Part shown: positions 42,362 through 55,514 of the stretch, in pieces
Layout of the letters: each line of letters opens with the position of its first letter
Numbering within the stretch: the stretch's first letter is position 1
From: Ceratotherium simum simum
Lineage: Eukaryota > Chordata > Mammalia > Perissodactyla > Rhinocerotidae
Direction: 5' to 3'
NCBI RefSeq assembly: GCF_000283155.1
Contig: NW_004454178.1
Coordinates: forward strand, 28,226,271-28,290,270
Length of the DNA: 64,000 nucleotides
Position numbers and translations under genes: made by a program
Notes under the pieces: model-generated
The model's database searches: none
What the model was told of the DNA's origin: nothing
What the model saw: the letters and a program-made list of their open reading frames with translations, nothing else

Positions 42362-43225
42362 TTTCAGATTGGATCAGAAAGCAAGATCCTCGACTCTTAT
42401 AAAGGAGAGCTGCACCTAAAATAAACTAATTCAGAAAGGCATTTCAGAAAGCTGGGCAAATGCAAGCAGTGAGAAAGCAGGCATCACAATCTTACTATCA
42501 GGTAAAATGATGTCCCAGCCAAAATGCATTAAACTCGATGAAGAATGGCTCTTTAGGATGCGAAGGGTTCAAGTCACAGTGAAGATATCACGGTCATGAA
42601 TACTCATGTGCCAAACATAGCAGCAACTTCTACAAGGCAGAAATTATTGAGGATGCACAGATGCTGATAGAAACTAAAGGAAATCTCAATTCATGTCTAT
42701 GTCCAAGTGAATAAAATACAAATAATGAAACAGAATATCTACATAATAGAATAAGGTAGTTCTGATTGATATACGTTGCACTTTATAGCTTAAAACCAGA
42801 GAAATACTCCTTCTTTTCAAGTTTCTCCAGAAAACTCATGAAAACTGACCTTATAAATGGTCAAAAAAAACCTGTAAGTTCCAAAAAAAGAAAGAGTTCC
42901 CACCACACTGTCTGATCACAATGCAACGAGACTAGAAATTAAAACACTATCTGATGTCCCTTGAAAATACTATGCTACGAAAGAGAAGGCAGACACAAAA
43001 ATGCACATACAGTTTATGCTTCCATTTGTATGAAACGCTAGAAGAGGTAAACGGATCTCTGGCGAGAGGAATGGTGCTGGGGTGGGGACTGGGGCGGAAG
43101 GTGCAGGAGAGCTTGGGAGTGTTCGACGAGGCGTGTGGGGACACTGGTGTCTGCCCGTCAAAACTCACCCAGAGGAACACCTAGAGCTGTTTCACTTTCA
43201 TAAATTATACCTCAATAAAAACATT
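42362..43225 (+). mobile_element. L1/HAL1-type LINE with ORF2 start and L1 3' UTR, plus strand
   Basis: 'attggatcagaaagcaagat', 'catgtgccaaacatagcag', 'ccttcttttcaagtttctc' and 'ctgatcacaatgcaacgaga' are the endonuclease region, with large deletions. 'gcttccatttgtatgaaacg' and 'aattatacctcaataaaaac' form the 3' end. Either one element with a large internal deletion or two adjacent fragments. Confidence 0.75.
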
Positions 43226-46045
43226 AAGAGGCGAAAATTCCACAAAACAAACACTAAAAAAAGCAGGGACCGAAATGCCCTTTCCCTGGACCCGTTTACT
43301 ACGCTATAACAGCACAGGGCCAGGAGTGGCCAGGTGACGCTGGCCTCAGAGCCAGCACATCAGGGAGCAGCCTAGCCCCTCAGGGCTTCCAGTCCGTGCC
43401 AGCTGACTGTTGCTCGCAGGGACAGGGTCCTCTGTTGCAGATCTTTTGTTATTTTAAGAAAACCCACAAATATTGATTTAGGGGTAAAATATCCCAATTT
43501 CTAAAGATGTGTTCAAATTAAAACAACAACAACAGGCTGTGGCGTGAGGCACACACCCTGGTCCCTGGCTGTCCTGTCCACCAGCTGGCCACAGCCTTGG
43601 TCTCACAACACAGGGCATGGGGAGGCCCAGCGAGGGCTGAAGGGGCCTGTGCTGAACCCCCGCCGGCCCAGCTTTAGCATGGCCCGGCACACTCCTGGCC
43701 CTTCCCCAGGTCAGGGCCTGCATGTCCCCTCTTTGCTCCTTCTTTATTCCTTTCCTCTTCCAGCCAGGAGTGAGAAGGCTGGTGGTCACCCAGTATCTCC
43801 CCCTGAATCCTGAACCAATGGCTCACGAACATCAAGAGAAATCTTAGTTGCCCACAGCTGTGTTTCTAAGCGAGCAGGTTTTGTTTTGTTTGAGCTGCAC
43901 AGGGAGCTGGTTCCGGACACATGGAACCTGCGAGTTCTGCGTGCGTGCTGGCCACAGCAGGGAAGCCGCCTGCGTAGACAGGAGGGGCTGGCCCACTGAG
44001 GTCAATGTGAAATCACTAGCCCACAAAGAGCAGGCAGAACAAAGCAACAGAATCTGCTGTGAAACGCGCATGAGAACTGGGTTAAGACGGGTCATGAGGA
44101 TTCAGCATAAGAACTGGGCTTACGGAAATCTGAGGTGAGTTTGACGGGACTGAGTCTCCCACCGTCAGCCCCGGGGCCCAGGGACTTGCTGGAACTTCTC
44201 CATCTAGAAGGTGTGGACACGGAGCAATCAAAGATGGATGCAGGGGGTTTCCACTGTAGCCCTCGCTTGCTAGTAGGCAAGAGAAGATGTCTGTACAAGC
44301 AATTCCAATCAAATGATAATACAAGGGGTCACAAATATGAGAGGAGAAGCACACAGATGGAGAAGGTGCTCCAGGAGGTCTTCCTAAGGGAATAGAGCCC
44401 AGCTGTGCTTGGCGAATGGGCACGACAAGGACAGGGATGGAGTGGGGCCTGTGCTCAGGCCCTGCAACCACCCGGCTGACAAAGTCAGACCAGTGCAAAG
44501 TCTGGCCCATCCTGGGAGATTTGGGCTGGCGGGCCTGAGGCAGGCTGGACTGTGCCTTTTACTCCTCAGGGGTGCTAATACAGGGTCTTGGGATGAGACA
44601 GCAGTGCTGGCCGCCAGTCTGCTGGCACAGGTCACGCCTGTCCCTTCTTTGCTCTGTGACAATGGCACCAGGCTAGGTGTGAGCAAAGGCTCGCCCAACA
44701 GGCGCTGCGCTGTGGGGGGCTCAGGCAAGGGAGAGGAGGACTGGAGGGGAGGAGCTGGGGTGTGCAAACCACAGCTGGGCGAGGTGGAATGGAGGAACTG
44801 ACCAGTCCTGGGGACAGGGACCAGGGAGGTGGCCAAGGGGACTGAAGCTGGAAGTTGGAAGCCTGGTGAACAGAGTCACCAGAACCAGAACATGGAAAGC
44901 AAGGCTTAAGATATGATGTGGGTTAGGGAGGCAGATGAGGACAGAAGGTAGGTGGGCAGGGCAGGGGGAGAAGTCCAGCGGCTGGCGTCCCAGGCTGGCA
45001 GCCTGAAAGGGGACCGGCCTTAGCAGGGTGAACGTGCAGGCCACACCAGCCAAGGGTAGACACCGCCCCCAGGACAGGTTAGAACCACAAAAGAGAGGTG
45101 GACTCAGCATGGTCATCAGCACTGAACAGGAGGGTGGGAAAGCGAGCGTTTCCAAAAGAGCAGGTGGGGAGAGCTGCTGAGGGCTTAATTTCCTGCCTCT
45201 AACAAATTCTGACTAAAACCCATTCAATCACACAAGCACTTGTAAATCGACTTTGCAACGGCGGCAAGTGCACACTCGGTCACGTGGAGCCTCCACAAGC
45301 CCAAGTTCAGCAAGTCCTTCTGGAAACGGAACAACTCATTCAGATGGCAGCTGTTTCTGAGCCCACAGAGCTCACAGTTGATGGATTCTCCAGACAAATA
45401 CTCCATCGCACCACACTACGGAAAGTGAAAGGGGAAGCAGTGTGTTTATTTGGCAATATATTAAAAAAGACTAGAAAATTCTAAAGTGACTCTTCTTTTA
45501 AAAGTCAGAAGAAACATTTTGAGTAGAAAAAGTAACACTTGACTGGAAATGAAGGTGCGTGCTGTTAAATAAGTATCATGAGACTCTTCATGTTGCCCCA
45601 GATTTAATGACCAGCGCATTGTTACATCAAAGAAGGTCCGATACCGTGAGATATCTGATTCTGCAATGGAATATGTAATTGCTCTGAGAAACACCTCAGA
45701 TTTAGTCCTCCTGGCTTGCTGATATTTGCTCTTAGTTGTAATGAAGTACAGACTGGACACAGACAGCGGGGTGGGCAGTCAACAGTCAGTGGTGGGCAGT
45801 GGACGCCCTGCTTCCTGCCGGCCGCACCGCCCCTCGTGCTGCAGCACCTGCAGATGCTGGCCAGCACTGGGGTGACCCAGGTTCCTCGGTGGGGCCCCTC
45901 CCTGCTGCACGTCCACAGTTCCAGGCTGCACTACTGCCCGCGGAACTGCGGCCAGCCCCTCGGCCACTGCCTCTCTCCTTGTTTTCATTGAAGCGTTGCA
46001 CGGGGGAGAATGACCAACAAGACAATTCTCAAATCCAAACGTCAG
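43226..46045. other. THAP4 intron, mostly unique
   Basis: A 2.8 kb region with no clear SINE or LINE, moderately GC-rich at 43300-45200 and AT-richer after. Short open frames on both strands are not supported by homology. Confidence 0.5.
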
Positions 46046-46049
46046 GTTA

Positions 46050-46170
46050 CGGGAGCCTATATATATGTCAAAATTCATCAAACTATATCATTAGGATTTG
46101 TGTATTTTATTCTATGTAACTTACATACTTTATTAGAAAAATAAAAATAAAATGAATTTAAAAGTCAAAC
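46050..46170 (+). repeat. L1-type 3' tail fragment
   Basis: 'tgtcaaaattcatcaaacta' and 'gtgtattttattctatgtaa' match the L1M 3' end, ending in an A-rich run. Confidence 0.6.
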
Positions 46171-47395
46171 AAAAAGTATAATTAAGGAATCTAGCTTATT
46201 TGCCACTTTCAACCTCTGCAAGTAAATCAGACAGGCTTTCTATGCTTTTTTTTCTGATTTCATTTTTCTTTGGTTAAAATCTCAACCAAAAGGCAAAAAT
46301 AAAAATTTAAATTTTCTCCAAGAAATTCAAATTTTCATTTTTTGGCCCAAGACAGTGAAAGCAGGCTTACCCATCCCTAAGTTTTCTAAACTCCGGACAC
46401 CGCCAAGGTTCTTCAAGGTTGTTTTCTGCCAATTGACGGGAAATGTCTGCACCTGGCTGTTAACAGCTCGGCAGGAAGTGAATGCCAAACTTGAAGAATG
46501 CATTCTGGGAACTGTAGTTCCACTATAAAAGATGATTTCCTCAGAAAAAAGTGGAAGACAAAGACAGAACTAGAAATGACGGAATCTTAGAGCTGGGAGG
46601 AACTTTGGAGATCAAGCCGAATTTTATGAAGATCAGACATGCCAGAGAGGTTAAATGTCTTGTGCAGAGCAAGGAGTTGGACTTCCACCGCTGATCACAG
46701 AGGGAACCAACTTGTTTAACAGGGAAGAGCACATGGAACCAGGCACATAGCAAAAGCTGTTTCTTTCTGGAACAGTTACTCTGGAAACTCCTGACATATC
46801 CCTTTCTAATCTGTCTCCTAGAGGGCTGGCTGCCCACTTATCTTGGCTTTGAAAGTGGATGCTCAGAGCATGCTCGGTCTTCTGGCAAATGTGTCAGCAG
46901 ATGGGCCCAGGACCCCAATGACAGGAAACTAGCAAACACACTCACTGTGACCTAGGAACGGACTCCTTCCTGGTACCTCCCACCCTCACATCGCTTTGTG
47001 TTAGCGACAAAGTGTTTCCGACACTAACTGCACAGCACAACAGGGTAAAGGGAGCTGACCCCGCCCACTGCCCGGCTAGCGCTGGCTGTCCCAGGCGGAG
47101 AAGACACTATCTTGGTACTGCTGATTGTTTGTGTCCCACTGGCATGGCACACCGGGGGAAACTGTTATTTTAAAATGACAGGAAAGCCCTCACTTTATCA
47201 CCCATGAAATGGAATGACAAAAAGAAAAAAGAAATGACAGACAGAAAATAGAGCAAATATTTCCATAAAATACCAAAAGATAGAAAATGAGACCAAATAA
47301 TTATTACTTGCAGACACTATGGCTGATTACCTAGTCAATCCAAAAGTCTCAACTGAGAAACTGTTAGAACTAATAAGTGAACTTGATAAGACGGT
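46171..47395. other. THAP4 intron; one ancient DNA-repeat trace at 46570-46700
   Basis: 'ggaatcttagagctgggag', 'gaactttggagatcaagcc' and 'gccagagaggttaaatgtct' are the wording of a common old mammalian interspersed repeat. I cannot give its exact family. The rest looks unique. Confidence 0.45.
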
Positions 47396-47403
47396 TGGTT
47401 ATG

Positions 47404-47660
47404 GGGCCGGCCCCGTGGCTTAGCGGTTCAGTGTGCACGCTCTGCTACTGGTGGCCCGGGTTCGGATCCTGGGCACGCACCGACGCACCGCTTCTCCGGC
47501 CATGCTGAGGCCGCGTCCCACATACAGCAACTAGAAGGATGTGCAACTATGACATACAACTATCTACTGGGGCTTTGGGGAAAAAAAAAGGAGGAGGATT
47601 GGCAATAGATGTTAGCTCAGGGCTGACCTTCCTCACAAAAAATAAAAAAATAAAAAAAAA
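47404..47660 (+). mobile_element. ERE-type SINE, plus strand, with target duplication
   Basis: Head 'gggccggccccgtggct', 'ctgctactggtggcccgggt', 'cagcaactagaaggatgtgc', 'tctactggggctttgggg' and a second arm. A 14 bp duplication with one mismatch (gacggttggttatg / gatggttggttatg) lies at 47390-47403 and 47661-47674. Confidence 0.96.
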
Positions 47661-49658
47661 GATGGTTGGTTATGAACACTGGTAGCTCTCCCACATATCA
47701 GCAATAACTAAATTAAAATCACAGGGAGGGGCTTCCAGTTTCAACTCGACATGGAAAGAGCTCAGAAGTCATAACTCCTGTTTTTACAACAAGAAAAACA
47801 CTGAATGAACTAAAAGTCAGTAACTGTTCTTGGACCCATCAAAGAAGTGAGGTCATAGATGTCCCCCTGAAATCTGGAGAGACGTGCTAACACAGAATCA
47901 CAGCTGAGAACTGCTTACCTGGAGCAGAAACTACTGGAGATATGAACTGGCAGGAACCCGCAATGGTAATTTGGACAAAATGCTGAATGTAGACAAGCAT
48001 GCAAGTGAGAATCTCATGAGGGCTGCAGTCCTAGGGGTGCCCCACACTGTCATGGGTTTTGCTTCCAGGAACCTCACCAAGTTCTCAACAGGAGAAGACA
48101 AGAAAATATCACCTCATGTCTCTGGCAGAGGGAGGGGAAGGGAACCATTTTGAAATAAGCCGAGAGCATTCTCCAAAACACAGCCTTGCTCTGCAGTGAA
48201 AAAGGTATTAGCAGAGCTTTCTCTCACCTGGGGGAAGGGCATTTACCCCACACCAGCCCCTCGAGCCTTCCTGTCTCACCTAAAGCAGGGAAAAGACAGG
48301 GAAGAAACACTTGTGAAGGTCACAGCCCAGGAACACGGTCACAAAAGGCTGAAATTTAATCATAAGGTTATAGAACACTTCTCCTCCTGCACACCACTCC
48401 TCAGGGCTCCAGCACAATAAAACACGGATTACAGCAGAAAAAGCCCCAAGGTGCAGATTCTATGGAAAAAGTTCTTAGAGAAACCCAAGACGACAGGGGA
48501 GACAAAAAATAAGGACATTAGAGGAATTTGAAGCCCCTGGCATCTACAGCTACAGCTACAGTAGAGGTTAGACACAGTCAAAACGCTAGCTGGCCAGGTT
48601 AACATGATACCTCAAGCTAAAGGCATATTTACGTCAGCTTCTATTATCTGATACATCAGGTCCACCTTTAAAAAAATTACAAGGCATGCTAAAGGGTAAG
48701 AAAGAACACAGTCTGAAGAGGCAGAGCAAGCATTAGAACCTGACTCAGATGTGGCCGAGATTTTGGAATTGTCAGATGTGGCATTTAAAATCACTATGAT
48801 TAATGTGCTAAGAGCTCTAAACGAAAAAGTGGACAACATGTAAGAACAGATGAGTAACATAAGAGAGAGGAAATGCTAAGAAAGAATCAAAAGAAAATGC
48901 TACAAATCAGAAACACTGTAACAGAAATGAAGAATGCCTTTGACTGACAAGGCTGAGGAAGGAATCAGTACATCTGAAGATATTTGTCAAAAGAAACTTC
49001 CCAAACTGAAATGCAAATGGAAAAAAAAAGAACAGAATATTGGAGAACTGTTGGACAATTACAAAAGTGGTACATATGCATAACAGAAATACCAGAAGGA
49101 GAAGAAAGAGACAAAGAAGAAGAAATATGTGAAGTAACAATAGCAGAGAATTTTTCAAAATTAATGACAGGCACCAAACCACAGATCCAGGAAGTTTAGA
49201 GAGCACCAAGCACAATAAATACCAAAAACTCTGCATCTCTGCACATCATATTCAAACAGCAGCAACCAAAGATGAAAGGAATCTTGAAAGAAGCTAGAGG
49301 AAAAAAACCTTACATATAGAGCAAAAAGGATAAGAATTACAGTGGTCTTCTCATTAGAAGACACACAGGTAAGAAAAGAGAATTCTATATCCAGTAAAAC
49401 GATCCTTCAGAAGTAAAGAAGAAATAAAGACTTTTTCAAACAAAAACAGGAAATTCACTGCCAGTAGATATGCCCTGCAAGAAATATTAAAAGATGTTCT
49501 TTAGTGAGAAGGAAAATGATACAGGTCAGAAACTCAAATCTACATAAAGAAAAGAAGAACATTGGAGAAGGAATAAATGAAGGTAAAATAAAATATTTTC
49601 TTTTTCTCAGTTGGTCTAACAGATAAATGTCTGTTCAAATTAATAACAGCAACAATGT

Positions 49659-49890
49659 GGGGCCCGCCCCATGGCGTAGCAGTTGGGTGCTTGCGCTCTG
49701 CTGCTGGCGGCCCAGGTTCGGATCCCGAGCATGCATTGATGCACCACTTGTCGGGCCATGCTGTGGCAGCATGCCATATGAAGTGGAGAATGGGCACAAA
49801 TGTTAGCCCAGGGCCAGTCTTCCTCAGCAAAAAGAGGAGGACTGGCATGGATGTTAGCTCAGCGCTGATCTTCCTCACACACACAAAAAT
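49659..49890 (+). mobile_element. ERE-type SINE, plus strand
   Basis: Head 'gggcccgccccatggcgtag', 'tgctggcggcccaggttcgg', 'tgtcgggccatgctgtggca' and 'gatcttcctcacacac'. It carries several CpG losses. Flanks share 'taata.cagcaaca'-like wording. Confidence 0.93.
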
Positions 49891-50740
49891 AATAGCAACA
49901 GTGTGATTATAGTTTATGTGTAAGTGAAATGAATGACAGCAATTTTATAAGGGACGAGAGGGAGGAACTGAGAATACTCTGTTATCCGGTACTTGCACTG
50001 ACCGCGAAGCAGTAGTATTATTTGAAAGTGGACTTAGATTAATTGTAAATGTACAGTGCAGATTCTAGGACAACCAATAAAAAAGAATGATATGCTAAGA
50101 AAGGAGAGAAAATGAGATCAAATAAAATTCTCAATTAAAACCAGAGAAGGCAGAAAAGGAGAGGAACAAAAGAAGCAAGAGAAAGCAGCTACAAACATGA
50201 TAGGTGGTAATCCAGTTGGTGCAATAATCACTTTAAATGTGCATGGTCTAAGTACACCAATTAAAAGACAAAGAGTGTCAGTAGATAAAAGCACCAACTG
50301 TATGTTGTCTATAAGAAACCTACTTTAAATATAAAGACATAGATTAAAAGTAAAGGGATAGAGAAAGATACATCATGCTAACAGATCAAAAGAAAACTGG
50401 AATAGCAACATTAGTTTCAGACAAAGCAAACATTAGGACAAGAAAAATGATCAGAGATAAAGAGGGGCATTACATAATAAAAAAGGTGTCAATTCTCCAA
50501 GAAGACATAATAATCCTTAATATCTATGTACCTAACAACAGAGCATCAAAATACGTGAGACAAAAACTGATAGAACTGCAAGGAGAGGGAGACAAATCCA
50601 CGGTCATAGCTGGAGCCTTCAACATCACTCTATTAGCAAGGGACACATCCAGCAGGCATAAAATCAGTAAGGACATAGCTGAACTCAACAGCACCAACAA
50701 TCAACTGTTTATAACTGATATCTGTAGACTACCATGATGG

Positions 50741-51214
50741 TTCATTTTATGTGTGGAATTGACTGGGCTGAGGATGACCAGATAGACAGCTGGTAAAACA
50801 TTATTTCTGGGTGTGTCTGTGAGGGTGTTTCCAGAAGAGATCAGCATTTGAATTGCTGAACTGAGTAAAGCAGATGCCCTCCCCTACGTGGGTGGGCACT
50901 GAGGGCCTGAATAGAATGAAAAGGCAGAGGAAGGGCATATTTGCTCCCTCTGTTTGAGCTGGGACATCCATCTTCTGTCCTGGTCCTCTGGCCTTCAGAC
51001 TCAGACCAGGATTTACACCATCCCTTCCCTCCCCCCACCCCCTGCCAATTCTTGGGCTTTTGGACAGGGACTGAATTACTCCACTAGCTTTCCTGGTTCT
51101 CCAGCTTGCCATGCATAATTGCAGAAGCTAATTCCTATCATAAATCTTCTCCTATATACATGTATATATATACATCCTATTGGTTCTATTTCTCTAGAGA
51201 ACCTTGACTAACAA
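50741..51214 (-). mobile_element. ERVL-type (MLT2-like) solo LTR, minus strand, inside L1 #1
   Basis: On the minus strand it begins 'tgttagtcaaggttctctag' followed by 'agaaatagaaccaatagg' and ends near 'ccacacataaaatgaacca'. This is the MLT2 type of LTR. The L1 reading resumes across it, with 'acca' repeated on both sides as a probable short target duplication. No internal retroviral DNA is present, so it is a solo LTR. Confidence 0.82.
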
Positions 51215-51730
51215 CCACTTCATCCAACAACAGCAGAACACACAACTTCTCAAGCTCACATGGAACATTCACCAAGAGAGACCACGTTCTGAGCCATAAG
51301 ACATATCTTAACAAATTTAACAGAATACAGATCATACAAAGTATGCTCTCAGACCACAATGGAATTAAACTAGAAATCAGTAACAGCAAGATAGTTGGAA
51401 AATTCCCAAATATTTTTAGATTAAACAAGACACTTCTAAATAACAAGTGGGTCAAGGAGGAAACCTCAAAAGAACAAAATATTTGAACTAAATGGAAATG
51501 AAAATACAACTTATCAAAATTTGTGGGATGCACTAAAAGCAATGTTCACAGGGAAATTTATAGCACTGAATGCGTATATTAGAAAAGAAGAAATATCTAA
51601 AATTAATAATCTAAGATTTCACCTTAGGAAAGTGGAAAAAGAAGACTAAGTTGAAAAGAAGCAGAAGAAAAAAAAATTAGAGCAAAAACTAATGAAACTG
51701 AAAACAGGAAAACAATAAAAAAATCAACAA

Positions 51731-51969
51731 GGGGCTGGCCTGGTGACATAACAGTTAAGTGCCCACGCTCCGCTGCGGCGGCCCAGGGTTTGGATCCTGG
51801 GTGCGCACTGACGCACTGCTTGTCAGGCCATGCTGTGGCGGCGTCCCATATAAAGTGGAGGAAGATGGGCACGCATGTTAGCCCAGAGCCAGTCTTCCTC
51901 AGCAAAAAAAGGGAGGATTGAGGACAGATGTTAGCTCAGGGCTGATCTTCCTCAAAAAAAAAAAAAAAA
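51731..51969 (+). mobile_element. ERE-type SINE, plus strand, in L1 #1
   Basis: Head 'ggggctggcctggtgacata', 'gctgcggcggcccagggttt', 'gccatgctgtggcggcgtcc', and a second arm plus A-tail. 'aaaaaatcaacaa' occurs at both flanks. Confidence 0.95.
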
Positions 51970-52638
51970 TCAACAAAATTAAAGGTTGGTTTTTTTGAAA
52001 AGATCAATAACATTGATAAACCTCTAGCCCAGTTAACTGAGAAAAAAAAAAGAGAGAAGACACAAATTACCAATATTATAAATAAAAGAGGGCCATCACT
52101 ACTAACCTCATGGTTAAAATAAAAGGTTAGTAAAGGGACACAATGAACAACTCTATGCCCCAAAATTTGATAACTTAGGTAAAAGGGACCAATTCCTTGA
52201 AAGACACATACTACCAAAATTCACACAAGGAGAAAAAGATATAGAATAGGCCTATATCTATTAAAGAAATTGAATCATTAATAACTTTTCAAAACTGAAA
52301 GCACCAGGCCCAGATGAGTTCACTGGTGAATTCTATCAAAAATTTAAGAAAGAAATTATACCTATTCTCTACAGTGTCTTCCAGAAGGTAGAAGCAGAGG
52401 GAACACTTCCTAACTCAATCTCTGAGGCCAGCATTACCCTAATACCAAAGCCAGACAAAGACATTACAAGAAAGGAAGACTACAGACAAATATCTCTCAT
52501 GAACATAGATGCAAAAATCCTTAACAAGTATTAGCAAGTTGAATCTAACAATGTAAAAAAAAGAATGACAGACCATGACCAAGTGGGTTTATTCCAGGTA
52601 TGCAAGGCTGGTTCTGCACTCTAAAATCAACTATTGTA

Positions 52639-52837
52639 GGGCCGGCTCCGTGGCTTAGCGGTTAAGTGCGCGCGCTCTGATGCTGGCGGCCCGGGTTCGG
52701 ATCCCGGGCGCGCCCCGGGGCACCACTTCTCCGTCCAACCCGGGGCCGAGTCCCACGTACAGCAACTAGAAGGATGCAAACCTATGACATACAACTATGG
52801 GGCTTTGGGGGGAAAAAACTGAATAAATAAAATCTTT
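52639..52837 (+). mobile_element. ERE-type SINE (short-tail subfamily), plus strand, in L1 #1
   Basis: Head 'gggccggctccgtggct', 'gatgctggcggcccgggttc', 'ccgagtcccacgtacagc' and the tail 'gaataaataaaatcttt' without a second 'ggaggattggc' arm. A perfect 16 bp duplication, 'aaaatcaactattgta', lies at 52623-52638 and 52838-52853. Confidence 0.96.
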
Positions 52838-53200
52838 AAAATCAACTATTGTAATCCACCACATCAACAGGCTCAACAAGAAAAATCATATGATCCTATC
52901 AACAGATGCAGAAAAAGCATTTGACAAAATCCAATACTCATTCATAAAAACTCTCAATAAACTAGGAATAAAGGGGAACTTCCTCAACTTGAAGAAGAAC
53001 ATCTATTTCAAAAACCCTATAGCTAACATCATACTTAATGGTGAGAAACTTAAAGCTTTTCCAAGATCAGGAACAAGGCAAGGATGCCCCTCTCACCACA
53101 CCTATTCAACATTGTACTGGAAGTCCTAGTAGACACAATAAGAGAAGAAAAAGAAATAAAAGGTATACATATCGGGACAGAAAAAATAAAACTGTCTTCA

Positions 53201-53468
53201 GGGGCCGGCGCCACGGCGTAGTGATTAAGTTCGGCTTGTCCCACCACTTCAGCGGCCTGGGTTCGCGGGTTCGGATCCTGGGCGTGGACCTACACCACTT
53301 ATCAGCCATGCTGTGGCAGTGACCCACATATAAAGCAGAGGAAGACTGGCACAGATGTTAGCTCAGGGCTAATCTTCCTCAAGAAAAAAAAAAAACGAGG
53401 AAGATTGGCAACAGATGTTAGCTTAGGGCTCTTCCTCAGCAAAAAAAACCCCCAAAAACCAAAAAAAA
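53201..53468 (+). mobile_element. ERE-type SINE, plus strand, in L1 #1
   Basis: Head 'ggggccggcgccacggcgta', 'gcggcctgggttcgcgggtt', 'agccatgctgtggcagtgac', and two arms with A-runs. 'ctgtctt' at both flanks gives the target duplication. Confidence 0.93.
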
Positions 53469-53556
53469 CCTGTCTTTGTTCACAGATGACATGACCATCT
53501 GTGTAGAAAAATCCCAGAGAATCCACAAAAAACCTCCTGCAATTGATAAGCAATTA

Positions 53557-53762
53557 CAGTCATGCATCACATAATGACATTTCGGTCAATGACAGACTGC
53601 ATGTATGATGGTGGTCTCACAAGATTAGTACCATTTAGCCTAGGTGTGTAGTAAGCTATATCATCTAGGTTTGTATAGGTACACTCTATGATGTTCACAC
53701 AATGACGAAATCACCTCACGATGCGTTTTTCAGAATGTATCCCCCGCGTTGTGACATGACTG
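53557..53762 (+). mobile_element. Small TA-flanked DNA transposon (Tc1/mariner, Tigger-like MITE)
   Basis: Both ends are 'cagtcatg...' inverted repeats: 'cagtcatgcatcac' at the left and '...gtgacatgactg' at the right. TA sits on each side (53555-53556, 53763-53764), and the L1 reading continues across it. It has 206 bp with no coding capacity. The exact family name is not certain. Confidence 0.75.
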
Positions 53763-54330
53763 TATAGCAATGTTGCGGGATACAAGTTAAAATACAAAAG
53801 TCAATTGTTTTCATATATACTAGCAATAAACAATTGGAATTTGAAATTAAAGACACAATAACATTCAAACTTGCACCAAAAAAAGAGATAAATATTTAGG
53901 TATAAATATTTTAAACAAAATGTGTATAAGATTTTTATGAGGAAAACTATAAAATTCTGATGAAAGAAATAAAAGATCTAAATAAATGGACAGATATTCC
54001 ATGTTCATGGATTGGAAGACTCAATATTGTTAAGATGTCAGTTCTTCTCAACTTGATCTATAGATTCAACACAATGACTATCAAAATCCCAGCAAACCAT
54101 TTTATGGATATTGACAAACTGTTTCTAAAGTTTATATGGAGAGGCAAAAGAGGCAACAATATTCGTGGAAAAGAACACAGTTGGAGAACTCACAGTACCC
54201 TACTTCAAGACTTACCAAAATGCTACAATAATCAATACAGCGTGGTATTGGTGAAAGAATAGATACATAGACCAATAGAACACAATGGAGTCCAGAAATA
54301 GACCCACACAAATACAGGCAACTGGCTTTT

Positions 54331-54629
54331 TTTTTTTTTTTGTGAGGGAGATCAGCCCTGAGCTAACATCCATGCTAATCCTCCTCTTTTTGCTGAGGAA
54401 GACCGGCTCTGAGCTAACATCTATTGCCAATCCTCCTCCTTTTTTTCTTCCCCAAAGCCCCAGTAGATAGTTGTATGTCATAGTTGCACATCCTTCTAGT
54501 TGCTGTATGTGGGATGCGGCCTCAGCATGGCTGGAGAAGCGGTGCGTTGGTGCGCGCCCGGGATCCGAACCTGGGCTGCCAATAGCAGAGCGCGCGCACT
54601 TGACCGCTAAGCCACCGGGCCGGCCTGGT
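54331..54629 (-). mobile_element. ERE-type SINE, minus strand, in L1 #1
   Basis: T-run, doubled 'gagctaacatc' arms, 'gatagttgtatgtcatagtt' and the reversed head 'ccaccgggccggcc'. A perfect 11 bp duplication, 'aactggctttt', lies at 54320-54330 and 54630-54640. It is closely similar to the copy at 26625-26924. Confidence 0.96.
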
Positions 54630-54926
54630 AACTGGCTTTTGATGAAGGAGCAAAGGCAATAAAATGGAGAAAGAATAGTCTATTCAACAAACGGTGCTGG
54701 AACAACTGGATGACCATACAAAAAAAAAAAAGTAACCTAGACACAGACCACAGACCTTACAGCTTTCACAAAAATTAACTCAAAATGGATCATAGACCTA
54801 AATGTAAAAGGCAAAAGTATAAAACTCCTTAGAGAAACATAGAAGAAAATCTATGTGACCTTGGATTTGGCAATGAGTTTTTAGATACAACACCAAAAGC
54901 ACTACTCACGTAAGAAAAAAATGATA

Positions 54927-55153
54927 GGGGCCAGCCCCCTGGCACAGTGGTTAAGTTCGGCGCGTTCTGCTTTGGCGGTCCAGGTTCACGAGTTCGGATC
55001 CTAGGTGTGGACCTACATCACTCATCAGCCATGCTGTGGTGGCGACCCACATACAAAACAGAGGAAGACTAGCACAGATGTTAGCTCAGGGCTAATCTTC
55101 CTCAAGCAAAAAATGAGGAAGATTGGTAACAGATGTTAGCTCAGGGCTAATCT
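54927..55153 (+). mobile_element. ERE-type SINE, plus strand, in L1 #1
   Basis: Head 'ggggccagccccctggcaca', 'ggttcacgagttcggatcc', 'catgctgtggtggcgaccca' and two 'gatgttagctcagggc' arms. The tail is replaced by a G-rich stretch. Confidence 0.93.
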
Positions 55154-55276
55154 GGGGTGGGGGGCGGAATGGACAGACCATAAGCTGGACTTTACAAAAA
55201 TTTAAAATTTCTGTTCTGCGAAAGGCAATGTTAAGAGAATAAAATAAAAAAAGAAAGAGAATAAAAAGACAAGCTG

Positions 55277-55467
55277 GGGGGCCGGCCCAGTGGTGTAGCG
55301 GTTAAGTTCATGCACTCTGCTTCAGTGGCCCGGGATTTGCAGGTTCGGATCCCAGGCATAGACCTACCCACTGTTCCTCAAGCCATGCTGTGGTGGCCTC
55401 CCACATACAAAATAGAGGAAGACTGGCAAAGATGTTAGCTCAGGGCCAATCTTCCTCACCAAAAAAA
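55277..55467 (+). mobile_element. ERE-type SINE, plus strand, in L1 #1
   Basis: Head 'gggggccggcccagtggtg', 'gcaggttcggatcccaggc', 'caagccatgctgtggtggcc', A-tail. A perfect 12 bp duplication, 'aaaaagacaagc', lies at 55263-55274 and 55468-55479. Confidence 0.96.
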
Positions 55468-55514
55468 AAAAAGACAAGCCAGGGAGAAAAACTGAGAGAA
55501 AATATTTGCAAAAA

